A stretch of 45,000 nucleotides of DNA from Halisarca cf. caerulea (lineage: Eukaryota; Porifera; Demospongiae; Chondrillida; Halisarcidae): positions 5,270,001 to 5,315,000 of the forward strand of contig CAUJGJ010000397.1 of assembly GCA_963170055.1 (NCBI GenBank). Reading direction: 5' to 3'. The position numbers were made by a program, and so were the translations under genes. Under the pieces are notes generated by a model. The model saw nothing but the letters and a program-made list of their open reading frames with translations. It was not told the origin of the DNA and did no database searches. Below are positions 10,330 through 20,271 of the stretch, one piece after another (position 1 is the stretch's first letter; each line of letters opens with the position of its first letter).

Positions 10330-11807
10330 AACAACATGGCGGATGCGAAGTCGGTACAAAATCTTTCGGCTATATTTCGGTGAAATTCATTCGTTTGCTC
10401 CTGATTTTATCAGCGAAGGGTCTTTTATACCAGAAGAGTTCTTCGAAATATTATTTTAGTCAATAACGCCAATTTCCAAGCAATTCGAGTTTCCAGGGCC
10501 GTAGGCGGCCCACGAGTTTTTTAAACTCAAATCGCTTGTTTACTTTAGATCAACTGAGGAAATAATTTGATGCCTAAGTTCTAGCCATCTACCACTAGAC
10601 AATTCCAGAGAGGACTCTAAAATATGCGTTAGAGTTAAGAGGAAATTTGTTTGGAAAGACACTCTATGTGCTTTCAATCGACCCGGATTTGCTACAGACA
10701 AATGGTTAATGGTAGAGTTTGTTGGAGAGTCTGCAATTGATGATGGGGGGCCACGCCATGAATATTTTCGATGGGTGATGAAAGAAGTACAGCAGAGCAA
10801 TGCGCTTTTCCAAGGGCCAGAAAACCAGCGGGTACCCAGACACAATCTGCAGTTTTTATCTTCACAACAGTTTGCGGATGTTGGCAGGTTCTTTGCCTTA
10901 TCCATCTTACAAGGAGGGCCCACCCCTGCTTTTCTAGCACCATCTGTTGCTCGGTACCTTCTTTCTGGCTCACCAGATGAAATTGCATATGGTGATATAA
11001 GAGAGAAAGTGCAAAAGGTGTGGTTTGTAGGCTTGCTAATATGTAACAATAGTATTATTATATTAATATATAGTGCATGCAGTTTTACATATTACATTTT
11101 AGTTACCATAAAAACTACATCCTGCTGTCTGTATATACATTATGCAGATATCAGAAGCTAAGTCCACTGAGGAGTTATTAGACTTGCTTCATTGTGATAG
11201 CTACAGCTTTGTAAGAGATGTAGGCTATTCGAAGCCACAGCCAAAATATGGGGACAAGCAGGATATTGTACGTAGCGTAGCCCTGCATTATGTCATCCTT
11301 TCTGTTAAAGCAGAATTAGATCAAATCGTCCAGGGTCTGCATGAAGGTGGCTTGCTTTGGACCAGTGATGAAGCCCGAAAGTTGGAGGACATTTTCTTGT
11401 ACAAGTCAGGCTCACTAACTGCTGCACAAATCGAAAACCTCTTTCCTCCAACCATGTCTGCCTGCGGGTCAAACAGACGAGATGCAGAGGAAGAAATCCT
11501 CCTTCACTGGAATTATTTCTTAAAGGATGTTCAGGATGGCCTGGTCACCATCACCAATGACGAAAGTGCAGACTTGACCTTGACCCTCGAAGACATCCTC
11601 TCATTTGCAACCGGAGCAACGAACATCCCTTTGTTGGGATTCGAAGCAGAAGGACACATGACATTTTTGCATGATGGAGGAATGTTTCCAACTGCCTCAA
11701 CCTGTTCCATGACACTGTGTCTCCCTATTGTGACCAACTATGAGGTTTTCAAGGAGAGAATGTCATATGGCATTTTAAATACTCACGGGTTTTTTGGAAA
11801 TGTATAA
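9125..11807 (+). pseudogene. HECT E3 ligase-like gene, copy 2 (G2E3-like), decayed
   Basis: Tandem paralogue of copy 1 with the same exon borders and phases: 9125-9710, 9772-9926, 10008-10121, 10549-11017, 11148-11807. No first exon was found. Exon 2 carries IPRGKARTHLKSNG and SSSFSWTAKEVAKLSGQG. The HECT part reads VRVKRKFVWKDTLCAF, IDDGGPRHEYFRWVM, FFALSILQGGPTPAFLAPSV, ILLHWNYFLKDV, FATGATNIPLLGF and STCSMTLCLP (catalytic Cys kept), ending HGFFGNV. Stops lie at 9787-9789, 9862-9864 and 10568-10570; the last two exons are otherwise clean and long. Inference: the N-terminal exons decayed first, or transcripts start downstream to give a bare HECT protein. A hairpin element (10207-10538) sits in intron 4, ending 10 bases before the acceptor of exon 5. 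Confidence 0.8.
10207..10538 (+). mobile_element. Hairpin-ended non-autonomous element, divergent copy D
   Basis: Starts GGGCCGCCGGAAGGCGGCCC (perfect hairpin) followed by TATATTGTTTT, then ACTTTCACCGGAAGTG and a (TA)n run. It ends with a GGGCCGTAGGCGGCCC hairpin, then CGAGTTTTTTAAACTC and ATCGCTTG. It has the same plan as the copies at 19599, 39969 and 42940 but a different middle. Preceded by T6 and followed by TTT, so it lies in a T-run. No coding capacity. Confidence 0.75.
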
Positions 11808-11864
11808 TCAACTGTACTAAGTCATAGTGGTATGTGAACTAGTAGGTATAGTATATGTAAAAAT

Positions 11865-13410
11865 GACTTTCACAATAAAAAACAAACTCTATGGTTCAGA
11901 CTATAGGTGTGCACTGCTCCAGGTCATGCATATACTTGCAGGTAAAGTAGACACAAATGATCCAGTCTATATACTGATCAGCACACTAGTCAAGATCTCA
12001 GAAATAGTGTACTCTAATGACAGCAAGCAATCACCTAGACAGTGCTTACAATTCTACAATTGTGCTTTCCTGCACCATGTGACATATATTGACCTATTCA
12101 AACCAGACAGGTCTTCAATCTACTTCCACTCCATGCTAATGCATGGTCCAGTTCAACATGAGGTGGTTTGCAGCCGTTCCGCTAATGCTGAGGCTGAGGA
12201 GCGCCTTTTCAAGCAGGCTGGACGTGCAGCCATGAACACTGACCACAAAATAGATGGGTTTGTTGAGTCCTTACTTATTAAGCTACAGTGCAAACAACTG
12301 GACTCTAGTCCTGAACCTAACTGCTACAGTAAGATGTCCAGTGAACATTCTAGAATCAAACAGAATGCCAAGAATCTCCCTAACTACCCTGGGAGTTGTT
12401 TTAGCAAAGAGTTTATCCAGAACCACTTGGGAGAGTTTCAGTGCCACCTACAAAGAATTGCACACTATCTGGTACATGGGAAAGGGGTGTGGTGGAACAA
12501 ATCTGCCAATGGTACTGTAATGTTCCTAGACAGTGACCTAGATCCAGAGTACCACACTGAGGGCCCCAATGTGCTACACTTCAGGAGTGCATCCTTGAAG
12601 GATGTTTCCATGAGAGCTACTGAATGTTGGGGATTGATCCTACAAAACAAGGTAGGTCTTCCAATCACAGCTGTGAGAGTCTATGACAGTTGTAGTGGTT
12701 CAGTTCTAAACATAACAGAATTAGGACAAACGTCTAGTGAACTGGAAACACTTGACTCTCAGACTGATGTATAAAAGGCAATGGATACTGAAAGCCCAAC
12801 AAATGCATGCAGTATAGACATGGACATAGACCATAATTCACTGACACATAGTGTCTGTGAATTATGGTCTACGTCCAATGAATCAATTTTCATGCCACTA
12901 ACAAGTTCCACCCCACAGAGAAATCCGTGTGCACATGTGGAGCAAGAGAGTGCTACAGACAGTAGTGAAAAGCCTGATGAAAGTGAGTCAACAGCAGTGC
13001 TGAATACCATGCTGCAATCTGAAGTGACTAACTCCACGGAACAGTCACAAACTACTACTGTAACAACAGATACTGCTAAGACACAGTCCAGTCATACATC
13101 TCAAACCATACCACAGGCAACTGGGAATGAGCATACATTCCAGTCAAAACTTGCCAATGCACTGAGTACAAGTGTAGGTAGTTATCCAGAGTTGAAATCC
13201 CTGGAGGAATTGAAGACTGCTGGTAACACCAATTCTAATGAGTATAAAACTTTGAAACAGTTCTTTAGAAGAAAGCTAGTGTACTTACGCACTGGAATAC
13301 AGAAGGAAATGATTGCATTGGAAAGGAATAAACAGAAAAAAACAGAGACATACAAAACGTTGTCAAATGACCTAAAGAAAGCCACTGTACTGCTGACTCA
13401 TGTGGCCTAA
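11865..13410 (+). pseudogene. SAP-like multicopy gene, C-terminal part
   Basis: One plus-strand frame with a single TAA at 12772-12774; the same frame continues to the stop at 13408-13410. The first part has GSDYRCALLQVMHILAGKV, CLQFYNCAFLHHVTYIDLF, HSMLMHGPVQHEVVCSRSANAEAEERLFKQAGRAA, CHLQRIAHYLVHGKGVWWNK and GPNVLHFRSASLKDVSMRA. The second part is Ser/Thr-rich linker and a charged, probably coiled-coil tail (LEELKTAGNTNSNEYKTLKQFFRRKLVYLRTGIQKEM). I recall this QHE..CSRS.N.EAEERLF signature from the same uncharacterised multicopy animal proteins as the minus-strand pieces at 1003-3720. It starts where that protein breaks off (KVQSIF | TIKNKLYGSDYR). The ATG at about 11827 is probably fortuitous. 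Function unknown. Confidence 0.6.
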
Positions 13411-14276
13411 TGCAGTGTATAATTGCATACATACGTAGTGTGTATGTATATTTAGAGTACACCTTTAAGTGATACTTAAGTGACCGGTAGATCACAATAA
13501 TTGTGGTTTACAATATGTGTGAATGGGGAGGTCTGCTTGAATAGGATCCCAAGGCAAGAGTTAATTTTACCTGCAAAACAGCTATATGCTCCCCTCATTG
13601 AATGCTGTTGCATGGTAATGAATGTCTATAGGGTCTATCTTCAAATAGTGGATCAAAAACGTTTTTTGTAAAAACCACCAAAATACAGGAGGGCATCTCC
13701 ACATAGCTATTTTGCAACTATATACATGTGATATGTACGGTACTTCCCATAATATTAATTGTTGTCTTGCTATATGGCAAAAACAAGTCTGCGGTTGCTA
13801 ACTGTATAGGAAAGTAGAACGATTTTGATCTGCCTTCTTGGGCACTTCACGTATAGATAGTAAAATGGTTGCGTAACTATTGCAAGACTATAGTGAATTC
13901 CAAAAAATACGGGCATGGAATAAAAAAGACAGAAGGTGTTCTTTTCCTACATTGCAGGGTTGAAGCTGAATAACTATTATGCACATATGTGTGAGGTTAT
14001 CAACTGAAGGGCAAACTTGCAATAATATGCAATAATGATATCAACATGTAACAGGCGCCAGCAATTCGGATACACTCCCATTGTTTACTGTTTTCAGGTA
14101 ATATTGTTGACTGTTCCTAGTTCCTAGCATGTTAGTTGACCTGGATTCCAGAGAAACTGCAGGCAGCAGTTTTATTCTATTAATGTTCTACTGTTTTCCT
14201 TAAAATTTGCCCTTAAACACATCTCCTATAAGAACTACATACCAGTTACCTATTAGGTAGAATACCATATACTAAC
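13411..14276. other. Intergenic, no gene seen
   Basis: AT-rich sequence with many stops in all frames. No recognisable coding segment, RNA gene or repeat was seen. Confidence 0.5.
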
Positions 14277-15437
14277 ATGCCCAGGAATATTACTATTAAT
14301 TTTTTTGGAGAATCGGGTTCAGGCTCAGAACAACCCAACAGTGAGTTATGCATATTTTAATTGGTGAAACTATAATTTGGTAATAATGGCTCATACTGTA
14401 TATACTATTACTGTAACATACTTCCGTGCAGAAAGCAAACAACGCAATCGGCCGCGGAAACCACAGGAAATGAAGCTCTGCCGGTTCTTCAACACTCCAA
14501 AGAGGTGTAGAAAGGGCCACAAATGTACCTTTCTGCACCTCCATGGGAAGGACCTGGAAGAATTGGTCAGTTTTCCAAAACAGTGTGATGTACGTTTGTG
14601 CTGTGGCAATATTAATATACTAGAATAATCATGGCTATTGAGTCCTTTTAAAAAGGTCAGGATATGACGCTCTTGAGATCACAATCTCAGTGTTAGAAAT
14701 AAGGAACAAATGGTAGATTGACAAATATCCTAGCCTTGTCATTTTGGGGCAGACAATCTCAACTTTGCTTGGATATATTTTTGGACATACAAATGACTTG
14801 GTAACATCACTGTGTGTGTGATCAAATGAGCATTTAGATAGTGCTCAGCCAAATGTCCGACCCAAAAACTTTTGGGTCGGACAAAATGCCAAAATGGTCA
14901 GACAATGTCTGAATGCTGACCATTATTTCTAACTCTGCAATCTGATTCAGGAGATTAATCCACTTCAAATGTATTAAACTAAGCACCATTAATTAACTTA
15001 AAGGCATTTAGACCAACATTGTAAAGGCTATTAAAGGCTAGCTGTTCCAAGATTGAAATCATATTAATGATTTGTGCATATGCAAGTCTGCAAATCTCAT
15101 GAATTGTCCTTTTACATACTATTAGATGACAGCATTACAAAAGGAGAAGGAGGAGGGCCAGCAGAGCACAGAGGCTACTGGGAATGGGAGCATGCACTCC
15201 AAAGACTGTGTCTCCCAAGAGCAGGAAACTACAGGCAATGTGAGTAAATCAAGTATAACTTGCATAATTTGTATCTATGGTAAAATTCAACAGGATCTGA
15301 AAGTGCATCTTTAAGGTAATACTATTTATAATGTGTGTGGTTCTCTGCCATTTCTGTAGGTTGACAAGAAATACATTGAAGAAAGATTACATGCACTAAG
15401 CATAGGGTCTGACCCTCAGGAACAGAAACAATTATAG
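14277..15437 (+). CDS. Small CCCH zinc-finger protein, four exons
   Basis: Exons 14277-14340, 14432-14565, 15126-15239 and 15360-15437, all with GT-AG borders, join in one open frame of about 129 residues with no stop. The start is ATG 14277 (MPRNITINFFGES). Exon 2 is basic (KQRNRPRKP) and carries C-x8-C-x5-C-x3-H: KLCRFFNTPKRC, RKGHKC, TFLH. Exon 3 is Glu/Gln-rich (LQKEKEEGQQ). Exon 4 ends VDKKYIEERLHALS..QEQKQL and TAG. An AATAAA lies at 15469-15474, 32 bases past the stop. Known: single CCCH fingers of this spacing usually bind RNA. Inference: a real host gene and a likely RNA-binding protein with a short helical tail; orthology unknown. Intron 2 contains a hAT-like MITE. Confidence 0.72.
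14688..14937. mobile_element. hAT-like MITE, 250 bp
   Basis: Left end CAGTGTTAGAAATAA and right end inverse CAGAGTTAGAAATAA. CAATCT flanks both sides (14682-14687 and 14938-14943), a likely 6-bp target duplication or the remains of an 8-bp one. Inside, a perfect 14-bp palindrome (TGTCCGACCCAAAA / TTTTGGGTCGGACA) lies near 14854-14884. Located in intron 2 of the CCCH gene. CAG..G ends are usual for hAT elements. Confidence 0.65.
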
Positions 15438-15452
15438 AGAACATCACATGTA

Positions 15453-15594
15453 CTATTCTGATGTATTCAATAAAACATATCAAAGAGTAATGAAGTGCAA
15501 GCTCAACCGTCTTTAATAACATTTAATACAGTAACGTTATGCTGCACTTCATTACTCTTTGATATGTTTTATTGACTACATCAGAATAATATTT
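15453..15594. repeat. Inverted repeat with facing poly(A) signals
   Basis: Two arms of about 49 bp with about one mismatch (15453-15501 and 15544-15593) are separated by a loop of about 42 bp. Each arm contains AATAAA on its own strand: the left arm signal serves the plus-strand CCCH gene, and the right arm carries the same signal on the minus strand. Confidence 0.85.
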
Positions 15595-15612
15595 TAACAG
15601 TTAACAGTATAA

Positions 15613-15880
15613 TTATACTCGATCTGGATAAGCTTCGCACGTAAGCATGCATGCAATGATCAGCGTTATGCGTTTTACCTCACCGATGAGAAGTTCTAGA
15701 GTTCTTGCAGTATCTATAGCGTTGAAGTATATAAGACCCCAAGTATTCCGCGGTAAGAGCGTCAATCTGCGAGTAGGATTTTTACACGTGGTCGATCGTC
15801 CTTTAGGCATGCTCACGAGGTGGACATCATCATCAGAATCACAATACAGTCACATGACAAACCCACGCAATTCGCCAATA
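15613..15880 (-). CDS. Possible terminal exon of a minus-strand hypothetical gene
   Basis: The minus-strand frame reads VHLVSMPKGRSTTCKNPTRRL, LLPRNTWGLIYFNAIDTARTLELLIGEVKRITLIIACMLTCEAYPDRV and ends in TAA at 15613. AATAAA on the same strand lies about 40 bases later in the inverted repeat. A TGA a few codons upstream limits it unless an intron intervenes. I do not recognise the protein. Codon periodicity and the nearby signal are the only support; it could be chance. Confidence 0.3.
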
Positions 15881-16111
15881 ATGAAATTCATACTGCGAAA
15901 CCGCAAAGTGTCTGTGTTGTGTCAAGATTCTGCTATAACCTACCTGCGAACCCGAGAAATGCGCTTAGAAACACAGAGGAATACAAAGACGATCGAAGGA
16001 CCAGTCGACAACGGCTTTTCAATGAAGAACATGCAGATGCGAATTGTCTGAAATTCCATTGCGCTCATTCTACGTGGGATTTTATTTCATTTGTGGCTGG
16101 CTCCAGCAATG

Positions 16112-18568
16112 TAGTCTGGCGTTGCCGACCCAATCTCTCTCGGCCATTTTCGGGGACTGATGTCACCGGGCGAGCGAGAAAGGGTCTGGCGCAAAGTATG
16201 CCTCGTAAGGATGCATGTCTCACGATGACCTTGACGCTTGTTATAGATTAATTGATGACGCAATTTATAACACTTTTGCATTTGAAGTTGATTATCTTAC
16301 CAAATAAGGCTGTAATATTTTGCAAGAGTCACAGTCTATGGCTATACACGTAGCCTGTTCAGGAATTCAACGTGGATGGGAAGAAGTCTACCACTTCAAC
16401 GTGCGTCATCTCTTCCACGTACTTCACAAAAGTCCTGTGATCCCGGGGCTTTAGTTCACCGAACAATGTGCTATTCAATGGGATTGGGTGGCTGTTCCGC
16501 TTTTGATCAACGAAGAGGTTCTCATCTAAAGACAATATTGCCTGCCTGATGTCTAGCCGGGTGTCATCAGGCCTTTTGTGCATCCCTCCGATCGACTCTT
16601 CTGTGTCTCCAAACTGCCGCCGAACGTTCTTCAGGCTTTTCAAACCACGGCTGCACCTCAGGACTGTCTCTTTGTGCGCGATGTTAGAAGATCTATCCCC
16701 AATGAAGTTCTTTAAATCCCTACCAAACAAGAATAGATGAACAGTGAGCATTTGTGGCACTCTCAGTGTGTAAACTTACATTACCTGTTGTGATGTTCCA
16801 TGCTTAGATCACAAGCAATGTTCTTCCCCACTCTATTGTGTGTGTTTTCTACCACTACACATGAAGAACCGAGGCATGTCTCATAGATGAATTTACGTCT
16901 ACATGTATCTAAATCTTTGTGGTACTTTCTAATTTCTTGACTTGTGTGGGGTGCTGTTGTTGGCACAAGAATAGCCCGTGCTTGACCACCATCTCGTCCT
17001 GCCCGTCCAGCCTCCTGCACATAGCTTTCAACAGTGTTGGGTAGACCAACATGGATCATTTGCCTTATGTCTTTGCAGTCCAACCCTAAGGCAAATGCCT
17101 CAGTACAGGCTACTACCCTGGTAGCTGTGCTAGTCTGTATGAAATTCTGAATAATGGCTGTTTTCAAATTCTTAGAAGTTTCAGAAATGAATACTTTTAC
17201 AAATCTTCATGAGTAGAAGTGGGAAAATGTTACTAATTAATCACAAACGTACGTTTGCAATTTATTCGTAATGTGTAATTATAATTACCTTCGTCCAGGG
17301 ATATTCTGTATTATACCTGTAGGCTCTGTAAAAGCACCCCCCATCATGTCACGGATGCCAGTGAATAGCCTTCCACAGTTCTCCATTCTATGGAAGGTTA
17401 CATTACCAGTTTGATGGAATGTAATACTGTAACAATGTAATAGCCCATAAAAATACAGAATTCAATAGTATTATACTGAAGTTCATAATTGATAGCACTT
17501 ACATCCTACAAAAGACTATTGTTTTAGGATAGTCCATTCTGTGTTTTTTCAGTCCAGATACAAGGGTGTTGGCCACCTTTTCAATGCTTGTGCTCCTCAT
17601 TGCACCATAAAATATATTGGCCCTATCTGGTGACATCTGTCTCACTACTGGAGAGCACAGTTGGAGTGTTGAGATGATTTTGTCTCTTGTTCTCTTCTCT
17701 GCTGTAGCTGTCATTGCCAGGATGTTTATGCCTGGATAAAGAAGGCTTTTTATCTCCCCAATCCGTGCGTATGCTGGTCTGAAGTTTTACCCCTAAAGTT
17801 TGTATGGTGGATGACAGATTATTGGATGTACATACATAAGTACCTCACTATTTACAAATCACTCACCAAGATGCTATGCAATGTGCCTCATCAATGACTA
17901 CGCAAACTATTCTTCTTTTGACTTTTTCATCTTGTATGCACCGACGAACTTCATTGTTATTCAATATCATTTCAGGAGATGTCATAATTATTTGATATTG
18001 GTTATTTTCTGATATGTTTCTCAGAATTTCTCGGTTATCCTGCCCGCTTTGGATAGCGCAAACATTGAGACCCATTTCTGCAAGACGCTTTACTTGATCA
18101 TGCATTAGAACGATCAGAGGGGACAAACACAAAACGACGCAGCTCTTGATAGGTAACCGGCGGAGACTATCGAAAGCCAGAGGTAGCAGCGCTAGTATCA
18201 TGGTCTTTCCGAATCCAGTTGGTAGCTGCGCGAAGACGTCTTTCCCCTCAAGGATTGATTTAGCTGCTTCCCTTTGTTCTGCCTTTGGATTACGATAATC
18301 GGTCTTTAGAGATTGAAATGCTGCAGCTACAGCAGCTTCGGCGCTGATCACTGACGGTAAACACTCAGCCATTTTACGATATGCTATAGCTACGTAGCGC
18401 AATCGAGACGAGATTACTGTGGGTGTCAAGTAACGACAAGGTCAAATATTGACTCCGCCCCCCGTGCTCCCACATTCCCTATACTTTGTGCCAGACCCTT
18501 TCTCGCTCACCCGGTGACGTCAGTCCCCGAAAATGGCCGAGCGAGATTGGGTCAGCAACGCCAGACTA
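16112..18568 (-). mobile_element. RecQ-carrying TIR transposon, 2.46 kb
   Basis: Inverted repeats of about 93 bp at 16112-16200 and 18480-18568 run from the outer ends TAGTCTGGCGTTGC inward through GACCCAATCTC, GGCCATTTTCGGGGACTGA, TGACRTCA and GCGAGAAAGGGTCTGGC. They differ at only a few positions. The flanks are CCAGCAATG (16103-16111) and CCGGCAATG (18569-18577), a 9-bp target duplication with one change. The only gene inside is the minus-strand RecQ-like gene. No DDE transposase is recognisable inside, so the copy would be non-autonomous or use an unfamiliar mechanism. The right TIR lies just upstream of the RecQ start and contains TGACGTCA, so it may double as promoter. Confidence 0.7.
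16359..18429 (-). pseudogene. RecQ-like helicase gene, copy 1
   Basis: Five exons on the minus strand: 18429-17867, 17793-17503, 17426-17289, about 17193-16785, and 16719-16359. Exon 1 has the RecQ zero motif and Walker A (YRNPKAEQREAAKSIL, LPTGFGKT), then LSPLIVLMHDQVKRL, SPEMIL and VIDEAHCIASW (DEAH). Exon 2 gives FRPAYARIGEIK and MTATAEKRTR (motif III), and IVFCR. Exon 4 has the motif V/VI region: VVACTEAFALGLDCKDIRQMIHVGLPN and QEAGRAGRDGG. Exon 5 is a C-terminal region I do not recognise. Known: RecQ enzymes are ATP-driven 3'-5' DNA helicases. The exon 1/2 junction is one base out of frame, and the exon 3/4 join also needs a shift, so this copy is probably dead. The motif V/VI order is otherwise intact. 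It lies entirely inside the 16112-18568 transposon. Confidence 0.78.
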
Positions 18569-18574
18569 CCGGCA

Positions 18575-19659
18575 ATGAAACTTCAAGTTAATTACTCTCT
18601 CGTTTTTGTGGTATGTTCAAAGCCTACTACAAGGTTTAAAGTGTATAATATGTATCTATTTTGAATTTCGCTGTAAACATTATTCTACTTTTTACACTAA
18701 CAGTTGCAGCAGCAAGTGTATTGCTGCTGCAACTGTTAGTTCCCAGTTTTGTTTTGGGGTTAATGGTAAGAGTTTTAAACTCTATAGGTTAGCATTGCAA
18801 TTAATTTAGTTTATTCTCTGTTGTAGGGAATCTTTTTAACTTGTGTCTGCATATATGTAAGTTTAATACTTATTCTATGGCATGCATCTCCTTGTTCTTG
18901 TATGCTTGCAATATGAACTTCTCACCTTTGCAATACTTTATTAGCCATATGATTTTTTTATGCTATACAGTCACTGGTTCTGACTATCATAAATCATATT
19001 TGTTCTTATATTATATTCTTGTTTTTACTATTGTTTGTAGATAATAGTCAAAAAAGACAACATGGTAAGAGAACTTGCATGACATTAACTATATTATTCG
19101 ATATATGTTTTTACATGCCTGTATTTTTTTACATGCATGTGAGTTTTCGTGTATTTCTGTTATGTCCTCTGTTATAAATGATGTTATACCTTCATGTCCA
19201 CAGGGAAGAAAAGCTACTATACATGAGGAACTGATAGTGAGTTCAAAATTGGTGAACAATGTACGTATGACTGTAATAGAATGAAGAAAGTGTAAGTATG
19301 AAAAAGTTGTAAGTATAATAGTGCGTGTGTGTGTGCGTGAGGACGTGTGTGTGTGTATGTATGTGTGTATGTGTGTGTGTGTGTGTGTGTATGTGTGTAT
19401 GTATGTATGTGTGTGTGTGTGTGGTGTGTGTGTGTGCGTGCGTGTGTGCACATGTGTGTGTACATGTGTGTGTGTACATTTGTACGTGTGTGTGTGGACA
19501 TTGGGTGTACGAGTGTACGTGTGTATGTGTGAGTGTGTGTGTGTGTGCTTGTGTACATATGTGTGTGCATATATGAATATCAAATTTGCTCTCTTTTTAG
19601 GGGCTGCCGCAGGCAGCCCCTATATTGTTTTCATTTGGACTTCCGGTGTGTAACGCTCG

Positions 19660-19696
<37 letters not shown>

Positions 19697-20139
19697 GGAT
19701 TTGAAGAAAAGTCTTATAATAGAGAATTTATATAATAGTAATAGAGAAGTATGAATTTATACAGGAATGAGTTACAGGAATTGTTTTGAAAACAATTGCC
19801 AAATATGGCAATTGTTTTCAAAACAATCGTCCAGTTACAATAAACAGTATGTTCAATGAATGTTCAGCTGTGCACTTACACTCCAATGCTTTGCAAGTGA
19901 TTCGAGTGCGTGGGGCGGCAGCCCCCACGAGTTTTTAACTCGAATTACTTGTTTTCTCTAATAGAGAAAGGGAAAAAATGCTGAAATTGAAAAAGTTGTA
20001 AGTAAAATTCGTTGTGTGTGTGTGTGTGTGTGTACGTATGTGTGTGCATATATAAATATCAAATTTGCTCTCTTTTTCTCTATACATAATAGAGAAAGGA
20101 AAAAGATGATGAAATTGAAAAAGTTGTAAGTAAAATTCG

Positions 20140-20172
<33 letters not shown>

Positions 20173-20189
20173 TGTGTGTGTGCGTGTCA

Positions 20190-20226
<37 letters not shown>

Positions 20227-20227
20227 T

Positions 20228-20271
<44 letters not shown>

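Noticed and set aside
12781..13410. A separate gene starting at ATG 12781
   Set aside because: It is in the same frame as the preceding 11865-12774 coding region with one TAA between; it reads as the tail of that protein.
15647..16251. Two overlapping plus-strand frames of 134 and 143 codons
   Set aside because: No recognisable motif, they overlap each other in different frames, and part lies in the TIR of the RecQ transposon.
18606..19044. Two plus-strand frames of 67 codons between mini-exons
   Set aside because: They run through the inferred introns and splice sites; the mini-exon reading explains the sequence better.
19217..19583. Several overlapping His/Thr and Cys/Val reading frames on both strands (also at 22311-22736, 32481-33077, 42369-42726, 44054-44813)
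   Set aside because: They are translations of (GT)n/(CA)n microsatellites, open only because the dinucleotide has no stop codon.
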